Assembly (NCBI RefSeq): GCF_032362555.1
Contig: NC_083532.1
Coordinates: forward strand, 4,415,001 to 4,479,000
Length of the DNA stretch: 64,000 bases
Direction: 5' to 3'
Source: Amyelois transitella
Lineage: Eukaryota; Arthropoda; Insecta; Lepidoptera; Pyralidae
Below, one piece after another: positions 29,303 through 40,600 of the stretch; position 1 is the first letter of the stretch; the number at the start of each line of letters is the position of its first letter. A program made the position numbers and the translations under genes. Under the pieces are notes generated by a model. The model did not search any database, was not told where the DNA came from, and saw nothing but the letters and a program-made list of their open reading frames with translations.

Positions 29303-29906
29303 GTAAGTACAAATTAATATGCCTTAAGGAGGCTCTTAAACTTGGTACTCGGCATAGCATGCAATCAGGTACAATTTTAGTGAATTTTTTTATTATTTTT
29401 GGTAAATACTTATATAAAAGTAAATAGTTTTGTTTTTTCTAGAAGAATATGCATAATACGATAAAGCCGCCTTTTGTACATTAAAAAGTAATGTACAAAA
29501 AGCTTAGGATAAATCTATTAGTATAATTTTATGTGCAATAAAGGGTATTCTATCTATCTATCTGTTCAGTCATATTCCCAGGGTATGGCTCCTGACTTGA
29601 AAGATGAATGGGAGAAAAACATTTTGAAAATGTTTGCTTTGTCAAAACGAAAAAGATGTGATAAAAATAAGAGAAACTTATTCTGAAAAACATTTGTCCA
29701 AAGCAATTATTTTTAATGTTTTACAGAAAGTCACAACAGAACTCATGGAGGAGATAGAAGCCGTCCGAGCGATGAACTCCAGTCTCCGAGCATACTTGGA
29801 GCACCTCCGTGGGTTCAAGAAGAACCTTGTTGCCGTTAACGATAATTACAAGCAGCTTGCGAAGGTTAACACGCAATGGGTTGAGACACTGAACATGATG
29901 AAATAA
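29267..29906 (+). CDS. 71-aa coiled-coil protein, faintly Duo1-like (2 exons)
   Basis: Exons are 29267-29302 and 29727-29906. They join in phase 0 through a perfect GTAAGT donor and a TTTTACAG acceptor. The protein starts MSSVSVSSSKRE and continues as one long helix with spaced Leu/Val: LMEEIEAVRAMNSSL, FKKNLVAVNDNYKQL, NTQWVETL. The order (E-x-VRxxN, then KxNLxxVN, then NxxW) resembles the fungal DASH/Dam1 kinetochore subunit Duo1, but only weakly. I do not assign a function. Other small helical subunits, for example of BLOC-type complexes, would look similar. Confidence 0.72.
29450..29575 (+). repeat. LINE 3'-end scrap (TTATGTGCAATAAAG family)
   Basis: ATAATACGATAAAGCCGCCT through TTATGTGCAATAAAGGGTAT to TCTATCTATCT. 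Similar ends occur at 32945, 51718 and 58375. Confidence 0.65.
29727..29906 (+). CDS. 71-aa gene, exon 2
   Basis: Encodes KVTTELMEEIEAV to the stop TAA. Its GC content is above the flanks. Confidence 0.78.
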   Translation, partial: KVTTELMEEIEAVRAMNSSLRAYLEHLRGFKKNLVAVNDNYKQLAKVNTQWVETLNMMK

Positions 29907-30042
29907 TAGACAATTTTTTTAAGTGTTTTAGTTCCTGTCACTGTGTATTTAAAATTACAGAAGGAAAAAGAGTTACAGAGAGTGATAAGGAGAGAAAATG
30001 GATAAAAGAATATGGTAATTGAACAAAAATAAAAAGGAATTA

Positions 30043-30299
30043 GTGCCGTGTGGTTCCCGGCACCAATAGAAAAAATAATAGGTCCATCACTCTCCCATGG
30101 ATGTCGTAAAAGGTGACTAAGGGGTAGGCTTATAAACTTGGGATTCTTATAGGCGATGGGCCAGCAACCCATCACTATTTGAATCTCAATTCTATCTTAA
30201 AGCCAAATAGCTGAACGTGGCCTATCAGTCTTTACAAGACTGTTAGCTCTGTCTACCCTGCAAGGGATATAGACGTGATTATATGTATGTATGTATGTA
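30043..30299 (+). repeat. Metulj-like SINE
   Basis: Full-length sense copy ending ATATGTATGTATGTATG. Confidence 0.92.
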
Positions 30300-30784
30300 C
30301 TAAAGGAATGATGGCTAGCAATTGCAATCCAGCAGTTGTAAAGCTGTCAATTAAAACTTGATTATATTTGATTTATAACCATCAGTTGTGACTCATTAAC
30401 AGGAAGGATATAACCAGAACTTAAATCATTTGATTAACAAGGCAATGTAACGTAACTTAGACGTTGTTATAATTGATTATACACTATCGCATTAGATTAA
30501 GTCATGTAATGGTAGATGTAAGAAAGTAAATAAATAAATAAATGAAATAAAATGGATAGTGGTGTCCACAGACGTACCTCACTTGATTTGTATATTTTTT
30601 TTTTGCTTGTCATTGGTATTAACTACATTGAAAATATTTGTATGTTGTAAAAATGTATATTGTAAGATGTTTTAGGAAATTAAAACAAAAAAAAAACAAA
30701 AGAATTACAGTTATATTTTTATTTTTAATGAAAAGAATAGTTGACTATTAATTGAATAAAATCACTGAATATAATAATGTATAT
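30300..30784. other. AT-rich spacer
   Basis: No exon or repeat family recognised. Confidence 0.4.
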
Positions 30785-31322
30785 TACATACATACTTACA
30801 TATAATCACGTTTATATCCCTTACGGGGTAGATAGGCCCAACAGTTTTGAAAATACTGATAGGCGACGTTCAGCTGTTTCGCTTACTGATAGAATTGAGA
30901 TAGGTTGCTAATCCGTCGCCTAAAAGAAGGTACATACATAAAAATCACGCCTTTTTCCCGGAGGAGTAGGCAGAGACTACATCTTTCCACTTGCCACGAT
31001 CTCTGCATACTTCGCTTCATCCACATTCATAACTCGGCGGTTTCGGGTACTCTTGACAAAGGCCCCTTGGCAAAGGGTCAGGCCTTTGCCAGGACGTCCT
31101 TGATTTGATCAAGATACGTTCGTCTAGGTCTTCCCACTCCGACCTTTCCCTCCACACTCTCCTTGTATATCTGCTTAGTCAACCTGCTTTCATTCATCCT
31201 ATAAGTAAGGTAGGTAACTACAATAATTTTAATTTTTTATATCGAAAATTAGGTACATTGGAGTTTAAATTATATGCTATACAATACAATTTTTTTTAAT
31301 AGTGCCGAGAACCACACGACAC
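30785..31322 (-). repeat. Metulj-like SINE interrupted by RTE sequence
   Basis: The tail-side SINE piece is 30785-30928. Its head (GTGCCGAGAACCACACGACA) reappears at 31304-31322, after an RTE fragment and ~100 bp of unidentified AT-rich DNA. Confidence 0.65.
30929..31197 (-). repeat. RTE 3' end, truncated
   Basis: ATAAAAATCACGCCTTTTTC to ATCTGCTTAGTCAACCTGCT; the coding part has small deletions. Confidence 0.87.
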
Positions 31323-31344
31323 ATTTTCTAGATACAACTAGGAA

Positions 31345-31512
31345 TAGAATAGAATAGGTTTATTTTCAAAAATGGATACAAGGTATCACTTATTGACGTC
31401 ACATCACTTAAATCTTTAACTACTACCGCTTCCAAAGCGCATGTGTAGAAAAAGCGGCGGAACAAGCTACACTGCAGCATTTTCATCGGACGTCAATTTA
31501 CAAATAAAGGCT
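31345..31512 (-). repeat. LINE 3'-end fragment (TGCAGTGTAG subfamily)
   Basis: Minus copy: ACTACCGCTTCCAAAGCGCA and ACACTGCAGCATTTTCATCG. Confidence 0.85.
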
Positions 31513-31614
31513 TTATCATGTATGTGATTGGTAAAAAAATAAAATAATTAAAAGTACCTGCTTAGTAATAACCCTAAGAGTAATAAACATGGTAATAAAA
31601 ATTAACGAGACGTT

Positions 31615-31670
31615 TTACAAAGCAGCTTCGTCCGTGGAAGGCGATACCGTTGTGGTAGCCTTGGTTTTCT
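31615..31670 (-). CDS. Lectin exon 14 (last coding)
   Basis: EKTKATTTVSPSTDEAAL and the stop at 31615-31617. The hydrophilic tail argues against a membrane anchor. Confidence 0.75.
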
Positions 31671-34600
31671 CTGGAAAATAAAAGTTGCACTGATTAAACA
31701 TCGTGCCGTGTGGTTCCCGGCACCAATACAAAAGAGAATATTACCACTCCCATCTCTTTCCCATGGATGTCGTAAAAGGCGACTAAAGTCATATCTTTTG
31801 GTTTCACAACATTGGTTTACGTCAAATAAATTACTTAAAAAAACTGAGTTTACTGCCGCTTCCAAAGCGTCAGTGCAGAAGAAGCGGTAACAATCTGCAC
31901 TGCAGCATTGTCTTCAACAACGTCAACTTCACAACAATCCAAACTTAGAATAGAAATGTGAACGAGAGAATACATACATACATACATATAGTCACGTCTA
32001 TTTCCCTTACGGGGTAGACAGAGCCAATAGTCCCGAAAAGACTGAATGGCCACGTTCAGCTGCTCGGCTTAATGATCGAATTGAGATCCAAATAAGGACA
32101 GGTTGCTAGCCCATCGCCTAAAAAAGAATCGCAAGTATGTAAACCTATCCCTTAGTCGCATTTAACGACATCCATGGGAAAGAAATGGAGTGGTCCTATT
32201 CTTTTTTGTATTGGTTGCCGGGAACCACACGGCACAGAGAATACATTGTTATACAAATATCACATTTGCCACGAAAGGAATCCGAGATTAAAAAAGGATT
32301 TGCAAACCTACCTATCATGCAAATGGAGTATTGTGGCGTGTCGCACGGTAGACCGTAGACCAATGCGTTGAGATGGTCTTGCCGGTCCAAGTTTAGACAG
32401 GAATTGTCCATGGAGAAGTCATCGTCCAGCCATGGTGGTACCTGGTTAAAGACAATTCAATTTACATAGGTACATACGATCCGTGCCTTGTGGTTCCCGG
32501 CATAGTATTGATAATTATTTAAATGACACCAAATTATTTTGACTGCTCTTTGTCCTAAATACTGTTATTATTATTATTATTTAATTTTGTTTCTTTTTAT
32601 TTTTGCATGTGCTTATTTTGATTTGTATTACTAATTAATTGATCTTTAATCATATTATAAAGGAAATATTGTATTGTATTGGGCAGGGCACAGTGATACC
32701 TATACCTAATTTTATTGTTGAACTATTTTTTTTTTTACCTGTGTGTCACAATAAAGATGTTAGATTTGATTTATATTGAAAAATTATTTTTGTGTTGAAT
32801 AGACCATTTATTTACCATGGACCCTGGATCGGGTGAGTCAATAGTACTTGTTGAACGTGAGACTTTATATTTTGGTTGACTGGAAGAAATCCCATTGGGG
32901 TAAGTCCGCCATTGTACATATTCTTCTAAATCCAATAATTGTTTTATAATTTGTTTTATTTATTTTTATGTGCAATAAAGAGTTTACAAACAAACAAATT
33001 TTCTTACTTCCTACACCTATTTTATAAATTTTTTTTTCGGGGTCAGAATTTCCCGCTATTCCCGCGGGTATTTTCGTTAAAGGGCGCAGCCTGTACTAGT
33101 CTTACATATAACCCCAGTGTAGCAGCGTCAGACACGTGGACAGAATCGTAGATCCTCCTGCCGTTGGCGGGATTGTACCACAAGTAGCTGACGGCGTCGT
33201 TGGCGTCTTTGGACATGTTCAGGCGGCCAGCGATCCAGATGTGGCCAATCGCTGGAAAAAACAAATAGGAATACCTATCTTTAACTTTGTGTACCCCGTA
33301 ATTATGTGAATTATTTAGTTTTTTATGTATTTAAAATTATATGTACCTATACAGGAGCATTTAATATAGTATTATTTCAATAGAAATATCTTCCAGTGGA
33401 CCTATGAGAGCAGAGATGAATTATATTATACGAAATCGTAAAATTTCGGGAGTTTCAAGATACAAGGTAGGATTATACAAATGTAATTATTTAACAGTTT
33501 CTCTGAATTTCAAGCACCTACGTTGTTTTAAAATTCTTTCAGCGCCATCTATCATTGAGTTTAGCACTATTAAAACACAAGAAAATCTTAGTTTATCTAC
33601 TCGACAACAGATGGCAACCTTATATTAGATTGACAAAAACACAAAAACACTCACGTTCTTCCTTATTTTCTCCCATGAGCAGCAATAACTGTATCAAAGT
33701 ATCGTGACTTTCAATAAACGCGAGGGATCCGTTCATTTTCTGGCAGTTTTCGAACGCATGCTGCCAGTAAAACTGTTGTTTTACAAGAATATAGTAATAC
33801 AAATCGTCGCTAGGTGTCGGTGCTGTCGTGCGCAGGCCAGCGGCACCTGCAAAAATGTATACTTTACAACTTAAACGATGAATACTGTAATGAAACGATG
33901 TTTTGATTAATCATTTGTTATTGTGATTCATTCTTTTAGATTTGGTTTTGTAAGAACACTTACTGTATACGGATTTTTTTAATGAATATGCTAATATTGA
34001 TTTTATTTGCTGTCTTGAATTAAGTTGGTCACTCACACATACATGTCGATAAGTGAATATTATTTATTTAATTTATGTATGTACCTGCAGACATGCTCTT
34101 GCGTCCATTTTTATAAGTAAACACTCCAGAGTCGAATTCCTCTGTAAATACACAAAAAATATACTGAAAAACCGTATGTAGCGGGAGCTAGTACATATGT
34201 GTTTGTGACCAACGTTATTTTATAATTATACATTGCCTAAAGAAACAAGGCCATCTAGCATTGAAATTCGGTACTAACAAAGTGAGCGACATCTCGTATT
34301 AAAATTTGGAATCACAAAAAGCATTGCTTGAGCCGTATTAAAGCTACTCGCCGCTAGATGGCACATTGAATAAAAACGTTGATGCTCCTACCCTGGTAGC
34401 ATATAAATTGCATTTTCCTTTCACATCTGGCTTCTAGAAAGACTGGTGGATGGTTCGCGTGACGATCGAGCTGCATACATCCACTCTGCTTAACATCATC
34501 ACGATCTCTGTAACAAAATGGTATCTATCGTTGAGTTAGTATCTCGTAACACAAGTCTCGAACTTACTTCGAGGCTAACTCAATCTGTGATAAAAAAAAA

Positions 34601-37600
34601 AAACCAAAAATAAAAATCAATGTATATCACAAGGCTTTATTTCTTACATAGTACATAATTTCGAAGATTTTATTACATTGGTTTTCAGATTACTCACCTC
34701 AAGAAATTAAAGCTAAGTAATATGTGTATGGAGACTTAAACAAAAGTACAGTACACAGGGGAGTCTTGAAGCAAAGAGGTAGCTTTTCTGGCAGTTTTTA
34801 TGTACGGTGGTACCAATATATACCTTTAAAAAAAAGGTAGTAAAGTCTTAGTAAGTGAGAACTGAGAACTTCCCAAAATCTCTACATGAACAAGAAAAAT
34901 ACGACGAAGTCGTGTGGTTAACACAGGGTTATATAAAACTTAGAACTGACCAGTGACAGTAAGAAGCTTCAGATGTCTCTCAAACTCTTCGACAAGAGTC
35001 AAGAGCATTTTCTCTTTGCCTCGTGCTGTGGTTTACCTGATGGGTGGCCATAAAGCAGGCGTGGTGTCACTGTAGGATGGTGTTTGGAAGATGCTGACTC
35101 CCGTGTCCACCCAGCTCCACTGCCCGAGTTCCCCATGAGCGCCAATCCAAGCGTTTTCTATGCCTGCAAATATCAGAGCAAAGCCTCCGTACTAGGTTCC
35201 ACTGAAAATCAGCGCATTGTGTAACCTCATCATACACATGCATATGCTGAGTGGAAACCCTTTTGGTCGCATCATGTATTTTTTTATTTCTATGTTTATG
35301 AATGAAAATGTAATGTTGCATCTTGCGCCAAATAAAGGTTTTTCTTTCTTTCTTTAAGTTTCCAAATATAAATAAATAAATACGGGACAAATTAGGTAGG
35401 TACACAGATTGAGTTAAGATACTAACGTGATACAAACTTCTTCTTTCTTAAAAAAATCTTCTTTCAAGAAATTCTTCTTTTAGGCGATGGGCTAGCAACC
35501 TGTCACTATTTAAATCTCAATTCCATCATTAAGCCAAACAGCTGAACGTGGCCTATCAGTCTTTAAAACTGTTGGCTGACTGTGTAATACAAACCAAGAT
35601 GTTGTGATTTTATCAGCGCCACCTAATGGTACCGGGATAGCATTAATGCAAATCCATACAAATTCGTGATTACTTATTGCTAGACGCCTTTGATCGAGCA
35701 AAACTCGCACTAATTCCTCAGTTCTCTCATTTGTTTATCAATTTGCATGAAATTTTTTATAAAGTTGAACAAATATTTCGGCCATTCAATATTAGTTTGT
35801 TGAAGACAATGTCCCATAGTTTTTTTGTCAACGAAGAGAATAATAATAAGGTGGTGGATAAGTACTCACTTGGCCGAGTCTTCAACATGCTCATTCCTAA
35901 CTTCTTCAGGCATTTCATTGTGCCGATGTTTGCCAAACTGTAGAGAAAATAACTATAGTTAAATATAATATACTAGAGGCCGCCCGCGACTTCGTCCGCA
36001 TGGAAACCCTATTAATCCCCCGGGAACTCTGGGATGACTCTGTTTGTTACTCTTTCACGCAAAAACTACTGAACCGATTACGATAAAATTTGGTATGTAT
36101 ATATATATATATATATATTGTAGCTGTAGACCCAGAATTACACATAGGCCACTTTTTATCCCGGAGTTCCCGCGGGATTGATATTGTTTCCATGCGGACG
36201 AAGTCGCGGGCGGCCTCTAGTAATTAATAAAAAAATTGAATTTAAATATTTAAATTCAGTCTTTTTTTAAAATTTAAATTCAGTCTTTTCAAGACTGTTG
36301 GCTCTGTCTACCCCGCAAGGGATATAGACGTGACATGACATATGTATGTATGTATGTAAAATTTAAATACCTACCTCATCCTGTTCAAAACGCAGAAAGC
36401 GGCAGCCTGATGCCAATCCATTAGACCATCATACAGGCGATACAAGCCAGTTCTGCACCTCACTATCTTCAGCTCAACGGCGTGGGTTGACGGCCGGGCT
36501 TCTGTTGTTAAAATAATAATAAATTAATTAATATATACAATACATACATACATACATATAATCACGTCTATATCCCTTGCGGGGTAGACAGACCCAACAG
36601 TCTTGTAAAGACTAATAGGCCACGTTCAGCTGTATGGCTTTAAGATGGAATTGAGATTCAAATAGTGACAGGTTGCTAGCCCATCGCCTAAAAGAAGAAT
36701 CCCAAGCTTATAAGCCTACCCCTTAGTCGCCTTTTACGACATCCATGGGAAAGAGATGGAGTGGTCCTATTCTTTTTTCTATACATGACAAATAACACAT
36801 ATTGAGTTAGCCTCGAAGTAAGTTCGAGACTTGTGTTACGAGATACTAACTCAACGATACTATATTTTATAATAAATACTGATATAGATAGATAAATATC
36901 CAAGACCCAGGCCAATCAGAAAAAGTTCTTTTCTCATCATGCCTTAGCGGAGATTCGAACCCGAGACCTCCGGTGTCACAGACAAGCGCCTTTACTACCT
37001 CTGCGCCACAGAGGCCAATGATAATAATATGTATAATGCATACATATAATCACGTCTTTATCCCTTGCGAGGTAGATAGAGCCACGTTCAGCTGTTTGTC
37101 TTAGTGATGGAATTGAGATTCGAATAGTGACTAGGTTGCTAGCCCATCGCCTAAGAGATTCCCATCTTTATAAAACCCTTAGTCGGTTTTATTAGATGGC
37201 CCTAAATTCGTCGGTTTTATTAGATGGCCCTTAATTCGTCGCTTTTTGAAGATGGCGCTAAATTCGTCAATTTTTGAAGATGGCGCTAAATTCGTCACTT
37301 TTTGAAGATGGTGCTAAATTTGTAGCTTTTTTTTAAGATGGCGCTAAATGCGTCGCTTTTTGAAGATGGCGCTAAATTAGTCACTTTTTGAAGATGGCGC
37401 TAAATTCGTCACTTTTTGAAGATGGCGCTAAATTCGTCGCTTTTTGAAGATGGCGCTAAATTCGTCGCTTTTTGTAGGTGGCCATTAGATCGTCGCTTTT
37501 TGTAGATGGCGCTTAATTAGCGCGGACGGTACTTTATAATCTGCAATTACCTCTCTCACAGACGAATGCTCTTTGCAAGAAACACGGCAGGTCCACAAAC

Positions 37601-40600
37601 ACTGGTTTGTCGTGGAAAACCCTCTCCAAACCAACGCAGTCGGCCCCCGCCTCCGGAACAGGGACTAAGGTTCTATTCAGCCACTGAAAATACATACATA
37701 CATATATATTGTCACGTCTATATCGCTTGGGGGGTAGACAGAGCCGACAGTCTTTAAAATACTAAAAGGCCACGTTCTGCTTCATCATTTCCCAACACAA
37801 ATACTTATACTTATATGACATAAATATTAATACGTCTTTCAACACACTGCAAAGGTATAGAAAAGTAATTGTGAAGTTTGGCGTTATTGAAGAAAATGCT
37901 GCAGTGCAGTTTGTTACCGCTTCTTTTGCATTAGGTATACTCAGTTTTAAGTAATTTTTTTTTCACGTCAACCAATGTTGTGAAACCAAAAGATATGACA
38001 ATTATTAGGTAAGTGATGATGTTAGAAATATCATCTCATACTGAATAAAGAATAAAAATTTTGAATTTAAATTTGTATCTAATACCGCCAACACAACTTA
38101 TCATTCATCCGCATTCGTAACACCATCAATCATCATTGTCAATCAATCATCATCAAACAAAAATGTTCTCATAATCCAAAAAAAAAAGCGTCAGTGCAAA
38201 AGAATTATAAATTACACGGTTGCCGCACTTACCACAGGATAGTGCTTCCCGATATCGCCGTCCTTGTCTGTCAGCACGTCAGCAGCTGTCCGTCTCAGTT
38301 CCACACCCTGGCTCCAGCGGTAGCCTGCTGGATCTTCGGCGGAACTGCGCCGCGCTCCGACCCAGACTGATTCTATTACTAGAAATGTTTGATGTAAATA
38401 ATTATAATTAATGATTCTTTGTTTGCCGTGTGGTTCCCGGCAGTGCCGTGTGGTTCCCGGTACAAATACAAAAAAGAATAGGACCGCTCCATCACTTTCC
38501 TATGGATGTCGTAAAAGGCGACTAACGGACAGGCTTATAAAATTGCGATCCTCTTTTTTAGGCGATGGGCTAGCAACCTGTCACTATTATAATTATAACT
38601 CAATTACATCATTAAGCCGAGCAGCTGAACGTGGCAATTCAGTCTTTTCGGGACTCTTGGCTCTGTCTACCCCGTAAGGGGTATAGACGTGACTATATGT
38701 ATGTTTATATGTTTTGGCTGTAAACATTATGGGAATAAGATCTTATTAAGTAATATGAACAAATAAAAAAAAAGTGAAAATTAATCGTTGCCTTACAAAG
38801 TTGTGACTCAGAAAGTGCTTCAGCTAAAAAATCCGCTTTCTCTTTCGAGTCCAGAACTGCCAAAGTGCCATTGTGGTGTCCCCTGGAGGAATAAATGCAA
38901 AGAATTACATTTTACCTAAACCTAACCTAACCGGTTTTTTTTTGTTTGTTTTTTATCGTGTGTAAAAACCTTCGTCTACCCGGCCGGCCGCGGGAAGCCG
39001 GACGGGTTATGTGGGGCTTGAACCCGCTAAAACCACACGGTGCCATCGCCTACCGCTTCGTTGCCAGGAGTGTGAGCTGCCCTCGCTCATATTCCTGACG
39101 CGGCGGCCGCTTCCACGGCGGCCTCGGCTCTTGATTTAGTCAAATGCGCTTATACTTTAGTCACCTATTACGACATCCACAAGACAGAAATCACCTATAC
39201 TAAAGTGCCTGTAACGATACAGCACATTGAACCTTCTGAAACGGAAGGATTTATTTATAAGCAGACTCCGGTTATAAGAAGAACACGTCAATTGAAAAAA
39301 TATAGCCTGTGAAAAAATATACGTATAACTAGCTGTGCCCGCGACTACGTCCGCGTGGAATAGTTATTTTGGGCATCATTGAAGCCCTCGAGGATGAATA
39401 ATTTTCCCCGAATTTTTTTTCACATTTTCCATTATCAATTCGCTCCTGAAAGTTGCAGCGTGATGTTATATAGCCTAAAGCCTTCCTCGATAAATGGTCT
39501 ATTCAACAAAAAAAGAATGTTTCAATTTGAACCAGTAATTCCTGAGATTAGTGCGTTCAAACAAACAAATTCTTCAGCTTTATACTATTAGTATAGATAG
39601 AGAGAAACAAAAACAGATTCCGGTTACGAGGCAACACGTCATCTGAAAATGTAAAAGAAAAAGATAAGAGGAAGAAGATAAGAGAAAGAAGTAAGAAGAA
39701 TACTTAATTTCACAACAATTCACATACCGACACAAAATTTTCGCATTCTCCCAATTTACGGGGAGATTTTGTATAATGTACTCCTTGTCGGTGTATATGT
39801 AGGACTCCCACTTGTCCGTCTGAGCTTGCGGCACTAAAATAAAAAAAAATAAAAAAAACATTATAACACTAATCATATTGGATTATGGTAAATTCTGTTA
39901 TTCGCCGTGTGATTCCCGGCACCAATATCAAAAAGAATAGGAACACTCCAACTCTTTCCCATGGATTTCGTGAAAGGCGAGTAAGGGCTAGGCTTATCAC
40001 ATTGGAACTTTTCTTATAGGCGATGGGCTAGCAACCTGTCACTATTTGAATCACAACTCTATCATAAGGCCAAACATCTGAACGTGGCCTTTCTGTTTTT
40101 CAAGACTGTTAGCTCTGTCTACCCTGTAAGGGATATAGACGTGACCTTATGTATTTATATATGTAAATTCTGCAAAAGATGTGTGTCTAGAGATTAAAAA
40201 TTTGTCATGTATGTTCCTTATTTAGGGATGCACTAAGTTTTTTCGAAATTCTCACGGGAATTAAAGGGATTCTCCGTTTTACGTGGATGAAGCCGCGAGA
40301 TTTTTCTAGCTACGTAGCTATTAATAAATATAAAAAATAATTAAATATCTGTAAAAATAAGCTCTCTATAGCATACATACATACATATCATCACGTCTAT
40401 ATCCCTTACGGGGTAGACAGAGCCAACAGTCCGGAAAAGACTGAATGGCCACGTTCAGCTATATTTGGGTTAATTATAGAATTAAGATTCGAATAGTGAC
40501 AGGTTGCTAGCCTATCGCCTAAAGAAGAATTTGTGAGCCTATCCCTTAGTCGCCTTTTACGACATCCATGGGAAAGAAATGGAGTGGTTCTATTCTTTTT

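Noticed and set aside
29634..29726. In-frame extension upstream of the 71-aa gene exon 2
   Set aside because: AT-rich and ends in TTTTACAG, a good acceptor. A short upstream exon with a perfect donor joins in phase.
35973..36220. TIR DNA transposon (MITE)
   Set aside because: The inverted ends are two Helitron 3' ends (CTAG, GTCGCGGGC), with no target duplication typical of a MITE.
38366..38381. Acceptor AATAG at the lectin exon 4 border
   Set aside because: Using it creates a TAA at the splice junction. The TTTCTAG acceptor 6 bp upstream on the gene strand keeps the lectin frame open.
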